From Deltaproteobacteria bacterium (lineage in GTDB: Bacteria; Myxococcota_A; UBA9160; SZUA-336), in assembly GCA_029261895.1 (NCBI GenBank), contig JAJDAK010000018.1:1-64000 (forward strand): a DNA stretch of 64,000 bases, written 5' to 3'. A model generated the notes under the pieces. The model saw only the letters and a program-made list of their open reading frames with translations. It did not search any database and was not told the DNA's origin. Each line of letters starts with the position of its first letter. Within the stretch, counting starts at the first letter, position 1. Both the position numbers and the translations under genes were made by a program. This document shows positions 8,616 to 16,813 of this stretch, piece by piece.

Positions 8616-9397
8616 ATTTCAAACTCCGGGTTTGGCGCCAAAAGAACGGCACGGCCAAAGGTGCCATGGTGGAATACGACGCCCGAGACATCAGTTCGGA
8701 TATGTCCTTCCTGGAGATGCTCGATACCGTCAACGAGAATTTGATTCACGAGGGTCAGGAGCCCATCGCATTCGACCACGACTGTCGTGAGGGAATCTGC
8801 GGGATGTGTTCGCTGATGATCAACGGCGTGGCGCATGGCCCCGAGCGCACAACGACGACCTGTCAGCTGCACATGCGTAAATTTAAGGACGGCGACAAGA
8901 TTACGGTCGAACCCTGGCGCGCCAACGCGTTCCCCATCATTCGCGATCTCGTCGTTGATCGGCGTGCACTCGACCGGATCATGCAAGCCGGTGGGTATGT
9001 CTCGGTAAAGACGGGTTCCGCACCCGATGCAAACAGCATCCCTGTCGCCAAGGAAGATGCCGATGCGGCGTTCGAGGCCGCGGAGTGTATCGGCTGTGGT
9101 GCCTGTGTGGCCGCATGTCCAAATGCGTCGGCGACGCTTTTCGTAGCCGCAAAGACCGCGCAATACGCGCATCTACCTCAGGGACAACCCGAGCGCTCGA
9201 AGCGCGCGATCAATATGGTTGAGGCGATGGATCGGGACGGCTTCGGTAGCTGTACCAATCACTATGAATGCGAGGCCGCGTGTCCCAAAGGCATCTCGGT
9301 GCGCTTCATCGCGGAGCTCAATCGGGACTTCCTAAAGGCGGCGATGACGACCGCCAAATTCGGCACCCTGCCTCCGCTTCCCGACTTCGAGGAATAA
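8612..9397 (+). CDS. sdhB: Succinate dehydrogenase iron-sulfur subunit
   Basis: A 261-residue protein carrying three iron-sulfur clusters. [11 protein letters not shown] with a later Cys binds [2Fe-2S]; [12 protein letters not shown] and [15 protein letters not shown] supply the ligands of [4Fe-4S] and [3Fe-4S]. It relays electrons from SdhA to the haem-quinone site in SdhC. Its ATGA overlap with sdhA implies coupled translation. The gene ends 20 nt before a convergent gene, with a small hairpin between. Confidence 0.95.
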   Translation: MNFKLRVWRQKNGTAKGAMVEYDARDISSDMSFLEMLDTVNENLIHEGQEPIAFDHDCREGICGMCSLMINGVAHGPERTTTTCQLHMRKFKDGDKITVEPWRANAFPIIRDLVVDRRALDRIMQAGGYVSVKTGSAPDANSIPVAKEDADAAFEAAECIGCGACVAACPNASATLFVAAKTAQYAHLPQGQPERSKRAINMVEAMDRDGFGSCTNHYECEAACPKGISVRFIAELNRDFLKAAMTTAKFGTLPPLPDFEE

Positions 9398-9401
9398 CGA
9401 C

Positions 9402-9425
9402 CGAGCTAGAGAGTTCTTTAGCTCG
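9402..9425. terminator. Small hairpin between convergent genes
   Basis: CGAGCTA (9402-9408) pairs with TAGCTCG (9419-9425) over 7 bp with a 10-nt loop, just after the sdhB stop and overlapping the end of the convergent gene. A short TTCTTT lies in the loop, not after the stem, so its terminator strength is doubtful. Confidence 0.35.
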
Positions 9426-10008
9426 CGTGCTTGCCTACATCCCAGCCATGGGTTCTTAGGTGTTGCTCGGCGAACGCGAGTGGGATCGCTTCGAGCGGGG
9501 TACCGAGTGTATCGTTCCAACGGTTTAGAAAGCCGAAGAGCGAAATGATCGCCGTGAGTTCGATGATTTCCCGCTCGTCGAAAGATCGGCGCAGTTCGGT
9601 GAAGTGAGCCTCTGTGACCGCGTTCGGCACCAGTGCTGCGTCGTTTGCGTAGCGGAGCGCGGCGCGCTCTCGGTCTGAAAAAATAGGCGAGGTCGCGAAC
9701 TCGAACGCCGCGTTCAATTTTTCATCCGATACGCCCACGCGATTTGCGCCGTGACTTGAATGCGCCTGACAGTACATGCATCCGGCCGCGCGACTCGTGA
9801 CCAACGATACCAAGGTTCGAAGCTCGGGATCGATTTTGCCCCCCATAAATGTGGTTGCCAGCAAGCCGCCAAATGCCTGTAGAAGCTCAGGCCAGCGCGC
9901 CATATTGAGCATGCTATTGGGCACGTAGCCCATGGTCTGCTCAACCATCGCAAAAAGCGGTTCGAAATCGGGCAGGTCTTCGCGGCGAAGTGGCAATAGT
10001 CTCGACAT
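9418..10008 (-). CDS. Carboxymuconolactone decarboxylase/AhpD-like protein
   Basis: A 196-residue protein of the all-helical CMD/AhpD fold, with the redox motif CMYCQAHSSHG (about 77-87), that is CxxC followed by histidines. Such proteins act as peroxidases or alkylhydroperoxidases with the paired cysteines and a nearby histidine. The C-terminal FGFLNRWNDTLG is typical of the peroxidase-related branch. The function of this branch is poorly known. An ECF41-type promoter, which often precedes this family, is not present upstream. Confidence 0.85.
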   Translation of the reverse strand: MSRLLPLRREDLPDFEPLFAMVEQTMGYVPNSMLNMARWPELLQAFGGLLATTFMGGKIDPELRTLVSLVTSRAAGCMYCQAHSSHGANRVGVSDEKLNAAFEFATSPIFSDRERAALRYANDAALVPNAVTEAHFTELRRSFDEREIIELTAIISLFGFLNRWNDTLGTPLEAIPLAFAEQHLRTHGWDVGKHAS

Positions 10009-10088
10009 CGTTTGCTCCTTGCGCGCAGTCTAGCATCAAACGACCGGGTTTCTGGTAGAGTCGGGGACCTTTGAAACTGGAGGATCCG

Positions 10089-10967
10089 ATGATTTCTGCA
10101 GAAGAACGCTATCCGAAACAACGCGCCCAGATTCTGGATCGTGAAATGGCCTACATCGACGTGGGTCAGGGCGATCCGATCGTGTTTCTACACGGGAATC
10201 CAACCTCATCGTATCTCTGGCGGAACATCATTCCCCACGCCACCGAGTTAGGTCGGTGTATAGCCCCCGATCTGATCGGCATGGGCGATTCAGAGAAGCT
10301 CGAGAACAGCGGACCCGACCGGTACACGTTTGTGGAACATCGCCGCTATCTCGACGCGTTGCTCGAAAAGCTCGATGTGCGAGAGAACGTCACCCTAGTG
10401 ATCCACGACTGGGGATCCGCGCTGGGATTCGATTGGGCGAAACGACACCCGGATACGGTGCGAGGGATTTGCTACATGGAGGCGGTTGTGCGCCCGGTAA
10501 GTTGGGGCGAATGGCCCGACGCGGCTCGAAAAATCTTTCAAGCGTTTCGTTCACCCGCGGGTGAAGACATGATTCTCAAGCAAAACATCTTCATAGAGAA
10601 CGTCTTGCCGGGATCGATCCTACGTAACCTCAGTGATGAAGAGATGGCCGTCTATCGGCGCCCGTTCCTCGAACCCGGTGAGAGTCGAAGGCCCACACTC
10701 ACCTGGCCACGTCAGATTCCGATTGATGGCGATCCCGCAGACGTTGCGGAGATCGCGACCGCGTATGCGGAATGGTTGCCCAACACTACGTTTCCGAAGC
10801 TCTTCGTTAACGCAGAACCGGGCGCGATTCTGACGGGTAAGCAGAGAGACTTCTGTCGAACTTGGAAAAATCAGACCGAAGTGACTGTTTCTGGCAGCCA
10901 TTTTATTCAGGAAGACTCTCCTGGCGAGATTGGACACGCGCTACAGGCCTGGTTGAAAACCATATAG
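10089..10967 (+). CDS. Haloalkane dehalogenase
   Basis: A 292-residue alpha/beta hydrolase collinear with the LinB/DhaA group. All five catalytic positions are present: Asn37 (HGNP) and Trp108 hold the halide, Asp107 (VIHDWGS) is the nucleophile, Glu131 (MEAVVRP) the acid, and His271 ([10 protein letters not shown]) the base. The expected reaction is hydrolysis of a carbon-halogen bond to alcohol plus halide. The ATG at 10089 follows GGAGGAT and is preferred to a TTG 18 nt upstream. It appears monocistronic, divergent from the AhpD-like gene. Confidence 0.92.
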   Translation: MISAEERYPKQRAQILDREMAYIDVGQGDPIVFLHGNPTSSYLWRNIIPHATELGRCIAPDLIGMGDSEKLENSGPDRYTFVEHRRYLDALLEKLDVRENVTLVIHDWGSALGFDWAKRHPDTVRGICYMEAVVRPVSWGEWPDAARKIFQAFRSPAGEDMILKQNIFIENVLPGSILRNLSDEEMAVYRRPFLEPGESRRPTLTWPRQIPIDGDPADVAEIATAYAEWLPNTTFPKLFVNAEPGAILTGKQRDFCRTWKNQTEVTVSGSHFIQEDSPGEIGHALQAWLKTI

Positions 10968-10984
10968 CTCTCGTATTCATGCAA

Positions 10985-11007
10985 ACCCGCCGATTAACTC
11001 GGCGGGT
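10985..11007 (+). other. Perfect hairpin just before a start codon
   Basis: ACCCGCCGA (10985-10993) pairs with TCGGCGGGT (10999-11007) over 9 bp with a 5-nt loop. It lies between the dehalogenase stop and the ATG at 11011, covering the position where a ribosome site should be. It may be a terminator without a T tract or may control translation of the next gene. Confidence 0.5.
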
Positions 11008-11010
11008 GCT

Positions 11011-12705
11011 ATGAAAATTTTGCTCATACACGGCGCGAAGTTCTTGCGAGCGCTCCAAGCGCTCGGGCACGACGTATACCTTGCGCGCCCTGAGTCAGCC
11101 CACGACTTATGCGACGACGACAACGATTTCACCATCCACGAAGTGGTCCATCGAGCTGGCTTTGAGCCCGATCTAATCCTGGTCGAGCTCTTTGGGGCCA
11201 AGCCCCTGATCGGCGGTCTTGAAAGTTGTCCGTTTCCGTTGGTCGCGTACTGCTTCGATAGCTGCTTCAATCATTTTTGGCTTTCTCACTATCTGAAGCT
11301 CTTTGATCTCGTCTTCGTTGACTTCAAAGATTCCCTTTCGCGCCTTGCACGCGATGGAATTTCAGCACATTGGCTACCGTTCTCCATCGATCCTGAGAGT
11401 TTCGCCGGAGATCCCGTCAGGAAAGAACATGACATCGGGTTTGTCGGCGTCACAGAATCCCGACCGCGCCGTAGAGCGCTCTTTGAAATCCTTCGCCGCG
11501 AATTCGATGTCGTTGTCGCCGGTGCGTCGGATCACGATGCGGACAGCGACTTACGCCTGAGTTTCAAACAGACGGCGGATCTGTATCGTCGCTGTCGCAT
11601 TGTGATTAACGAGAACCTCTACGATGGCGTGAACTTCCGTGTATTTGAGGGGATGGCCTCGGGAAGTTTGTTACTGACCGAAGCGACCGACAACGGTCTC
11701 GGAGACCTCTTTGAGCCGGGTGTTCACCTTGCGACCTATACTTCTGAGAGTCTACTCGATCAGATCGTGCACTATCTTTCAGACGAAGACGCGCGCGAAT
11801 CGATTGCAGCGGCAGGCCGAGATCGCGTGCTCGAAAAGCATTCGAATCTCGCGCGGGCACGTCAGATCCTACGCACCGCAGAGGGTTTAACGGGCGCGCT
11901 GCGATCGCGTGATGCCGCGCGTCGCAGTCTCGAGAGCGCGACGGCCCGTTATTTGGTTTGCAGACGCTGGCCTAATTACATCGATCGGGAATTCTCTCAG
12001 ATCGAGTCGTTGTTAAGCATTGCATTGAACTCGCACATCGATAATGGACGCGCACTCTGGACATCAGGATTACTTCATGGGGAATGGGGGGATGAAAAGA
12101 AAGCCCTCGCTGATTTGGAGGAGGCTTCCCAATCGCTTCCCCATGAACCCCTTCTCGCGATGCATCAAGTTCATCTACTTCAAAAACTTGGCTATCAAGA
12201 ACCGGCACTCGAAGCCGCGCGGCGGGTTGCGCGGCTCGCGGTATCGGCGTCGGTCGACATTGCGCACGCCATGCGCGAAGCCTTGACCGATTTTCCGCTC
12301 GGTGCGCGTCTGTGGTTTCAATTTGGCCGCCTGTTGGAGGCGCGCGGGCAAGGGGTCCACGACCATGCCGTTCCTTTGAAACGATCGCTCTTTCCCAGAT
12401 ACGCCGTCGAATATTATCAACGTGCTTACGAGGGTGGATTCGGTTCACCGGCGCTCATCGCGATGGGGCGCTGCTATGCACGGCATAAGATCCTGAACGT
12501 GGCCTACGATGCGTTCATGCGCGCCGTGGAAGAAGAACCTGCAAATGCCGAGGCGCTCTTTCTCGCTGGCGTGATGAGCCTCAAGATGTTTCGTCGCCAG
12601 GAAGGTCTGAATCTTTTGCGTGAAGCGGTCGCTGTGGATGCTGCGTTCAGGCCTCGACTTGCCTCGTTGGCGCTTCGGCCCGACGAACGCGCCTTGCTCG
12701 GCTAG
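11011..12705 (+). CDS. Glycosyltransferase-TPR fusion protein
   Basis: A 564-residue protein. Residues 1-290 resemble the CgeB/DUF3880-type GT-B glycosyltransferases: N-terminal Rossmann start KILLIHGAKF, and NENLYDGVNFRVFEGMASGSLLLTE with the acidic residue that contacts the nucleotide sugar. Residues 310-560 hold TPR-like repeats, for example ALADLEEASQSLPHEPLLA and AYDAFMRAVEEEPANAEALFLAGV. Cytoplasmic, no signal peptide. Donor and acceptor are unknown. No Shine-Dalgarno is visible; a hairpin occupies that site. Confidence 0.75.
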   Translation: MKILLIHGAKFLRALQALGHDVYLARPESAHDLCDDDNDFTIHEVVHRAGFEPDLILVELFGAKPLIGGLESCPFPLVAYCFDSCFNHFWLSHYLKLFDLVFVDFKDSLSRLARDGISAHWLPFSIDPESFAGDPVRKEHDIGFVGVTESRPRRRALFEILRREFDVVVAGASDHDADSDLRLSFKQTADLYRRCRIVINENLYDGVNFRVFEGMASGSLLLTEATDNGLGDLFEPGVHLATYTSESLLDQIVHYLSDEDARESIAAAGRDRVLEKHSNLARARQILRTAEGLTGALRSRDAARRSLESATARYLVCRRWPNYIDREFSQIESLLSIALNSHIDNGRALWTSGLLHGEWGDEKKALADLEEASQSLPHEPLLAMHQVHLLQKLGYQEPALEAARRVARLAVSASVDIAHAMREALTDFPLGARLWFQFGRLLEARGQGVHDHAVPLKRSLFPRYAVEYYQRAYEGGFGSPALIAMGRCYARHKILNVAYDAFMRAVEEEPANAEALFLAGVMSLKMFRRQEGLNLLREAVAVDAAFRPRLASLALRPDERALLG

Positions 12706-12804
12706 AATACCTCTCGCTTTTCCCATGATGCTGGAATAGCGCACCGTCAGCTCGAGCGCGGATTGGTGGTAGACTGCCGCGGATTGAATATTCGGGAGGC
12801 AGAA

Positions 12805-13917
12805 ATGCCAGAGACGAACGAGTCGACGCAACGGATTCTAGATGGGCGCGCGTGGGAAGAGTTTTGTGACACGCTCAAATCAGCGGGCGCTGTTGTTGTG
12901 GGTCCGGGTACGCCGAACGACGCGTTTGATCGAGCCGAGGGGTTCCGTTATCTCAGTCGGCTTACGCGGGCCGCGCTCGATACTTTCATCGAAGGATCAA
13001 CTGCGGATGCTCCGAGGTTTCGCCAGGCGACGAGCGAGTCCATCAAACTCGGTATGGACAATCCCGATAACGTTTACCTGAGCGCACCCGTGAATGGCGC
13101 CTACGAGTATCGAATTCTCGGAACGCGTGGCTCCGTGCACTATCTAGGTTTTGGTTCGCAAGCGGGGAACTACGGCACGACGGGGACGCTCAATACAACG
13201 GGGTACCTCGAAGCCAAGGATCTGAAGCTTGATGCGAATGGAAGCTTTGAAATCATCGTCAGCGCGAAAAAGCAAGCGGGCAATTGGTTGCCGATGGCGG
13301 CCGATACGCGGATGGTTCAGGTTCGGCAGACGCGGTTGGATCATGAAAACGAGATCCTCGCCGAGGTCAGTATTGAGCGTATCGATGGTAACGGTGAGTC
13401 TCGGGCACTGGATCCAGCGCAGTTTGATCGCCGACTTCAAGGCGCGGCTAAGTTTGTCGTGGGTACCTCGGGCTTGTTTCAATCCTGGGCGGAGGAATGG
13501 CAAGGTCATACCAATCAGTTGCCGCGTTTTAGCCAAGAACGTGCGATGGTCGCCGGTGGGGATCCAAACATCGCCTACTACCATAGCTACTGGGAACTTG
13601 CGGAAGACGAAGCACTCGTGGTTGAGCTCGCGCCGCCCGTTTGTGACTTCTGGAACTTTCAGCTTTCCAATCATTGGTTGGAGAGTCTTGACTACCATCG
13701 TCATCGGATTCATCTGAACAAACTTACCGCGAGCTACCGCGATGACGGTTCGGTACGAATTGTGGTCGCGCATCAAGATCCGGGTACGGAGAACTGGCTA
13801 CATACCTGCGGTCATGCACGTGGCACCATGTGTGTGCGCTGGATTCGCGCCGAATCCTATCCCGATCCGGCCGCACGTGTCGTAAAATTTTCGGAGTTGG
13901 CCCATGGCGAGTCGTGA
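12805..13917 (+). CDS. DUF1214 domain protein
   Basis: A 370-residue protein whose C-terminal half has the features of DUF1214: PNIAYYHSYWELAEDEALVVELAPP, FWNFQLSNHWLESLDY, and AHQDPGTENWLHTCGHARGTMCVRW at the end. The domain has no established biochemical role. The ATG at 12805 follows GGGAGG. The gene overlaps the next by 14 nt, so it is co-translated with the sulfotransferase-like protein and is likely to act in the same, unknown, process. Confidence 0.75.
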   Translation: MPETNESTQRILDGRAWEEFCDTLKSAGAVVVGPGTPNDAFDRAEGFRYLSRLTRAALDTFIEGSTADAPRFRQATSESIKLGMDNPDNVYLSAPVNGAYEYRILGTRGSVHYLGFGSQAGNYGTTGTLNTTGYLEAKDLKLDANGSFEIIVSAKKQAGNWLPMAADTRMVQVRQTRLDHENEILAEVSIERIDGNGESRALDPAQFDRRLQGAAKFVVGTSGLFQSWAEEWQGHTNQLPRFSQERAMVAGGDPNIAYYHSYWELAEDEALVVELAPPVCDFWNFQLSNHWLESLDYHRHRIHLNKLTASYRDDGSVRIVVAHQDPGTENWLHTCGHARGTMCVRWIRAESYPDPAARVVKFSELAHGES

Positions 13918-15043
13918 ATTTGATGAAGCCACGTTACTCGAGGAAGCTCGCCAAACGACGGGGCTAAAGGATTTTGGTCCCGAGGAATTTCGAGAGGGAC
14001 TTCGCGTTCTGCTCGAAACCTATGACGGGCAACCGTTTACAGAAAAAGGACGCGCGCGCAATCGACGCCGCGTTCTACAATTGCTCGCGACGCGTCTACG
14101 CGCACAGGCAGCATTCAACAACTTTCCTGAAATTCAAAAGCGCGAACTGGCACCGCCCACGATTCTAACCGGCTTGCCTCGTTCGGGAACGTCGGCGCTT
14201 TTCAACCTTCTTGCGACGGACCCGACTGCACGTGCGCTATTGCTCTGGGAAACGCAGTTTCCGGATCCGCTCGAAGGGCTGGCGCCTGGCGCCAGCGATC
14301 CTCGCCGAGACGCCATCGAGGCGTACTACAAGAAAAGCCGCGAAAAGAATCCCGAGTTCACGAAGATTCACTTCGCGAGCGCGGATACGCCTGAAGAATG
14401 TGTGTTGCTCCACGCCTATAGTTTCAACGGAGTACATCTTGGAATTGAAGTGATGCTTGAGCCTTATGCCTCGTGGTATCAGGATCAGGATCTGCGACCG
14501 ATGTATCGGGAATATCACGATTACCTGCGTCTGCTCGATTGGCAACGACCTGGTGAGCGATGGCTGCTCAAAGCGCCTGCCCATATGTGGGCGATCGAAG
14601 CGATGATCGAAGAGTTCCCTGGTGTAGGCGTGGTTTGGAGCCACCGCGATCCCCTGCGATGTGTGGCGTCGATCTGCAGTATGACGGCTGCGCTGATGAA
14701 GGACTTGGCGTTCGAGAAGAAAGCGCTCGGGCCGGTGGTCATGGAATTCTATGCGAAATCGCTTGACCGAGGTCTCGCTGCGCGTGCATCGCAAGACCCA
14801 GCACGCTTCGTCGATGTGCAGCACGATGAATTCGTCGCCAACGCGACCGCTGCGGTGAGTCGGATCTATCGGCAGTTCGATCTCGATCGTTCCGAGGATG
14901 CAGTGGCGGCCATGGAACGGCACGTTCGCGAACATCCGCAGAACAAGCACGGCCGTCACGAATACGGGCTCGAGGAATTCGGACTCACGCCGTCTCAAGT
15001 CAGGGATCGTTTCGCAGGGTATATCGACGACTTTACGAAGTAG
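13904..15043 (+). CDS. Sulfotransferase family protein
   Basis: A 379-residue protein with the PAPS-binding 5'-phosphosulfate loop LTGLPRSGTSALFNLLATDP (about 87-106) and a later WSHRDPLRCVASICS, the 3'-phosphate-binding segment. Sulfotransferases move sulfate from PAPS to a hydroxyl or amine of a small molecule or glycan. The acceptor is unknown. It overlaps the DUF1214 gene at its start and the convergent XRE regulator by 11 nt at its end. Confidence 0.85.
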   Translation: MASREFDEATLLEEARQTTGLKDFGPEEFREGLRVLLETYDGQPFTEKGRARNRRRVLQLLATRLRAQAAFNNFPEIQKRELAPPTILTGLPRSGTSALFNLLATDPTARALLLWETQFPDPLEGLAPGASDPRRDAIEAYYKKSREKNPEFTKIHFASADTPEECVLLHAYSFNGVHLGIEVMLEPYASWYQDQDLRPMYREYHDYLRLLDWQRPGERWLLKAPAHMWAIEAMIEEFPGVGVVWSHRDPLRCVASICSMTAALMKDLAFEKKALGPVVMEFYAKSLDRGLAARASQDPARFVDVQHDEFVANATAAVSRIYRQFDLDRSEDAVAAMERHVREHPQNKHGRHEYGLEEFGLTPSQVRDRFAGYIDDFTK

Positions 15044-15857
15044 ATGCGAGCCACGCCGCGGTCGTTGGATCTGCAGGAAAGTAGGATTCGATGCGAAGTT
15101 CCTCGGCCGTAACATCAAGCGGTGTACCGAGCGTGGTTAGCGTCGTGAACAGGCGGAGTTCGACGTCGTTTCTTTTTAGATGAACTGGAATGCAAACGCT
15201 GGCGGGTGTGGTTAAGTCGATCGCATTCATACGACCCGGCACCTCGGGGTAGGCCTCAACCGCTGCGAGAAGTTTTCGCATGTGGCCCCCTTGGGGTTCC
15301 GTCATGGCTTCACGGTAGAGGCGGTCCAGAAGGTGGCCCGCGACCTCATCCCAATTCACAAGAAATCGGCGCAGCCCTTCAGGATGGAAGATTGCATGCA
15401 TCGCATTTTGGATGACGATCTCTTCCTTCGCGTTCGCGATGAAGTCGCCGAAGACACGCAATGCGCCCGGGTTCATCTGTACGATTTGCCAGGTCCGGTC
15501 GAATACGATCGCGGGATAGGGCTCATGGTGCGCCAAAATCAATTCGATGGCGTTGCGCACGTGTTCCATTTCGGGTGCATCAAGATTGGACTCGCGGTAA
15601 ACAGGTGCGTAGCCCGCCGCGGTGAGCAGGATGTTGCGCTCTCTGAGCGGAAGATCGAGTGCATTGGTGAGCAAGAGAACCATCTCGCGGCTTGCCGCGG
15701 ACTTGCCTGTTTCGAGGTAACTGATGTGCCGAGTCGAGACCTCCGAGGCTTCGGCGAGTTGCTCCTGGCTCAGGCGTCTGGCCTGGCGCCAGCGGCGTAA
15801 GAGCGATCCAAATCCGCTTCTCTGATCAAGCACAGGTCCATCATACCGGAGTGGCAT
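15033..15857 (-). CDS. XRE-family regulator with MmyB-like ligand domain
   Basis: A 274-residue regulator. Residues 15-70 form an HTH_3 domain (RWRQARRLSQEQLAEASEVSTRHISYLETGKSAASREMV). The rest is the MmyB-type PAS-like ligand domain, with AYPAIVFDR-like TWQIVQMNPGALRVFG and CIPVHLKRNDVELRLFTTLTTLGTPLDV. MmyB-type proteins are thought to sense fatty-acid-like or other small ligands. The ATG at 15857 has AGGATT upstream. It is divergent from a small membrane protein gene 75 nt away, its likely target. Confidence 0.85.
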   Translation of the reverse strand: MPLRYDGPVLDQRSGFGSLLRRWRQARRLSQEQLAEASEVSTRHISYLETGKSAASREMVLLLTNALDLPLRERNILLTAAGYAPVYRESNLDAPEMEHVRNAIELILAHHEPYPAIVFDRTWQIVQMNPGALRVFGDFIANAKEEIVIQNAMHAIFHPEGLRRFLVNWDEVAGHLLDRLYREAMTEPQGGHMRKLLAAVEAYPEVPGRMNAIDLTTPASVCIPVHLKRNDVELRLFTTLTTLGTPLDVTAEELRIESYFPADPTTAAWLASTS

Positions 15858-15931
15858 CAGAATCCTATGACGTCTGAGGTTATGGTCTTTACGCAATCAA
15901 CGCGGCAGACTCGTTCTCAGGAGGACACGTC

Positions 15932-16252
15932 ATGGGCAAAGCACGCTTGATCGTTTTAGGGCTCGTATTCGCGGTATTCACGGTCTATTCGACCCAGGTG
16001 GTGATTGAACACGGCTACACCGGTTTCCTAACCCTTGCCGCCAATCACGCATGGGGGATGCAAGTTTTCATCGATCTCGTGATCGCACTGTCGCTTTTTG
16101 GGTTGTGGATGTTTCGCGATGCGCAGGAACGGGGGCTCGTATTTTGGCCGTTCTTCCTACTTACCCTCACCCTAGGCTCTATTGGTGCTCTCGCCTACCT
16201 GATCATGCGCGAGTTAAAGGGTAGGGGGGAAGTTCCGCTTCAAATCAGCTAG
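15932..16252 (+). CDS. Small membrane protein, DUF2834-like
   Basis: A 106-residue protein with three hydrophobic segments (LIVLGLVFAVFTVY, VFIDLVIALSLFGLWMFR, VFWPFFLLTLTLGSIGALAYLIMR) and an R-D pair after the second, resembling the DUF2834 family. It has a strong ribosome site, AGGAGG, before the ATG. No biochemical function is known. The divergent XRE/MmyB-like regulator is the likely controller, because the 74-nt gap must contain both promoters. Confidence 0.65.
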   Translation: MGKARLIVLGLVFAVFTVYSTQVVIEHGYTGFLTLAANHAWGMQVFIDLVIALSLFGLWMFRDAQERGLVFWPFFLLTLTLGSIGALAYLIMRELKGRGEVPLQIS

Positions 16253-16297
16253 AGATTCCCAAGGCACTCCTTTTGCGGTGAATCGACGGATCGATTT

Positions 16298-16336
16298 GCG
16301 TACGGGTTGCATGACTTCCACCGGCAACCCGTACGC
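16298..16336 (+). other. Strong hairpin between two plus-strand genes
   Basis: GCGTACGGGTTGC (16298-16310) pairs perfectly with GCAACCCGTACGC (16324-16336), 13 bp, extendable by a G-T and two A-T pairs; the loop is 13 nt. It sits 46 nt after the membrane protein stop. No T tract follows, so it is either a T-less terminator or a DNA/RNA regulatory site for the secreted protein gene downstream. Confidence 0.5.
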
Positions 16337-16453
16337 GAATAATCCGATAACAGAGGATTCTACAAACCGATTCTACATTTCAGTCTCGTTTGGCCTTCCG
16401 CTTGCATTTCTAGGGGCGTGCAGCGACACACGGCATTCAGAAGGACAAACGAC

Positions 16454-16813
16454 ATGACCAAGATCATCTCCACTCTACTGATCACGATCTTCACGATTCT
16501 TGCCCCGGCCACGAACGCGACCGCGGCGGATAGCGATGCAGCGATTGTCCTAACGCATGTTGTAGGTAAGGCCGGCCAGAAGAGCGGTATCGTGTTGATG
16601 CCTTACCACAGTAAGGGCGTTGCAAAACTTGCGCAGCGCGGTTGCGCGATGGGCAGCGTTTCGAAGCCCGGCAACGCTGCGGTACGTGGCTTCTTCAATG
16701 AAGAAGTGAACTCGCTCCCGAGCGGTGGTTCCATTGTTTGCAAGCAGGCGAAGTTCGAAGGCAGTGCTGGTTCCTGTACCGTGACCTCTGTTAGTAACTG
16801 CCACGCCCTCTAA
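16454..16813 (+). CDS. Small secreted protein, unknown
   Basis: A 119-residue protein with a clear Sec signal peptide (KIISTLLITIFTILAPATNATAA, cleavage near residue 26). The mature part of about 93 residues has four cysteines (GCAMGS, IVCKQ, GSCTV, NCHAL), which would suit two disulfides in the periplasm or outside. I recognise no family. AAGGAC lies before the ATG. The stop shares 4 nt with the end of the convergent monooxygenase gene. Confidence 0.65.
   Translation: MTKIISTLLITIFTILAPATNATAADSDAAIVLTHVVGKAGQKSGIVLMPYHSKGVAKLAQRGCAMGSVSKPGNAAVRGFFNEEVNSLPSGGSIVCKQAKFEGSAGSCTVTSVSNCHAL

Noticed and set aside
10009..10070. ECF41 promoter ahead of the AhpD-like gene, a common ECF41 partner
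   Set aside because: No TGTCACA-like sequence on the minus strand of this gap.
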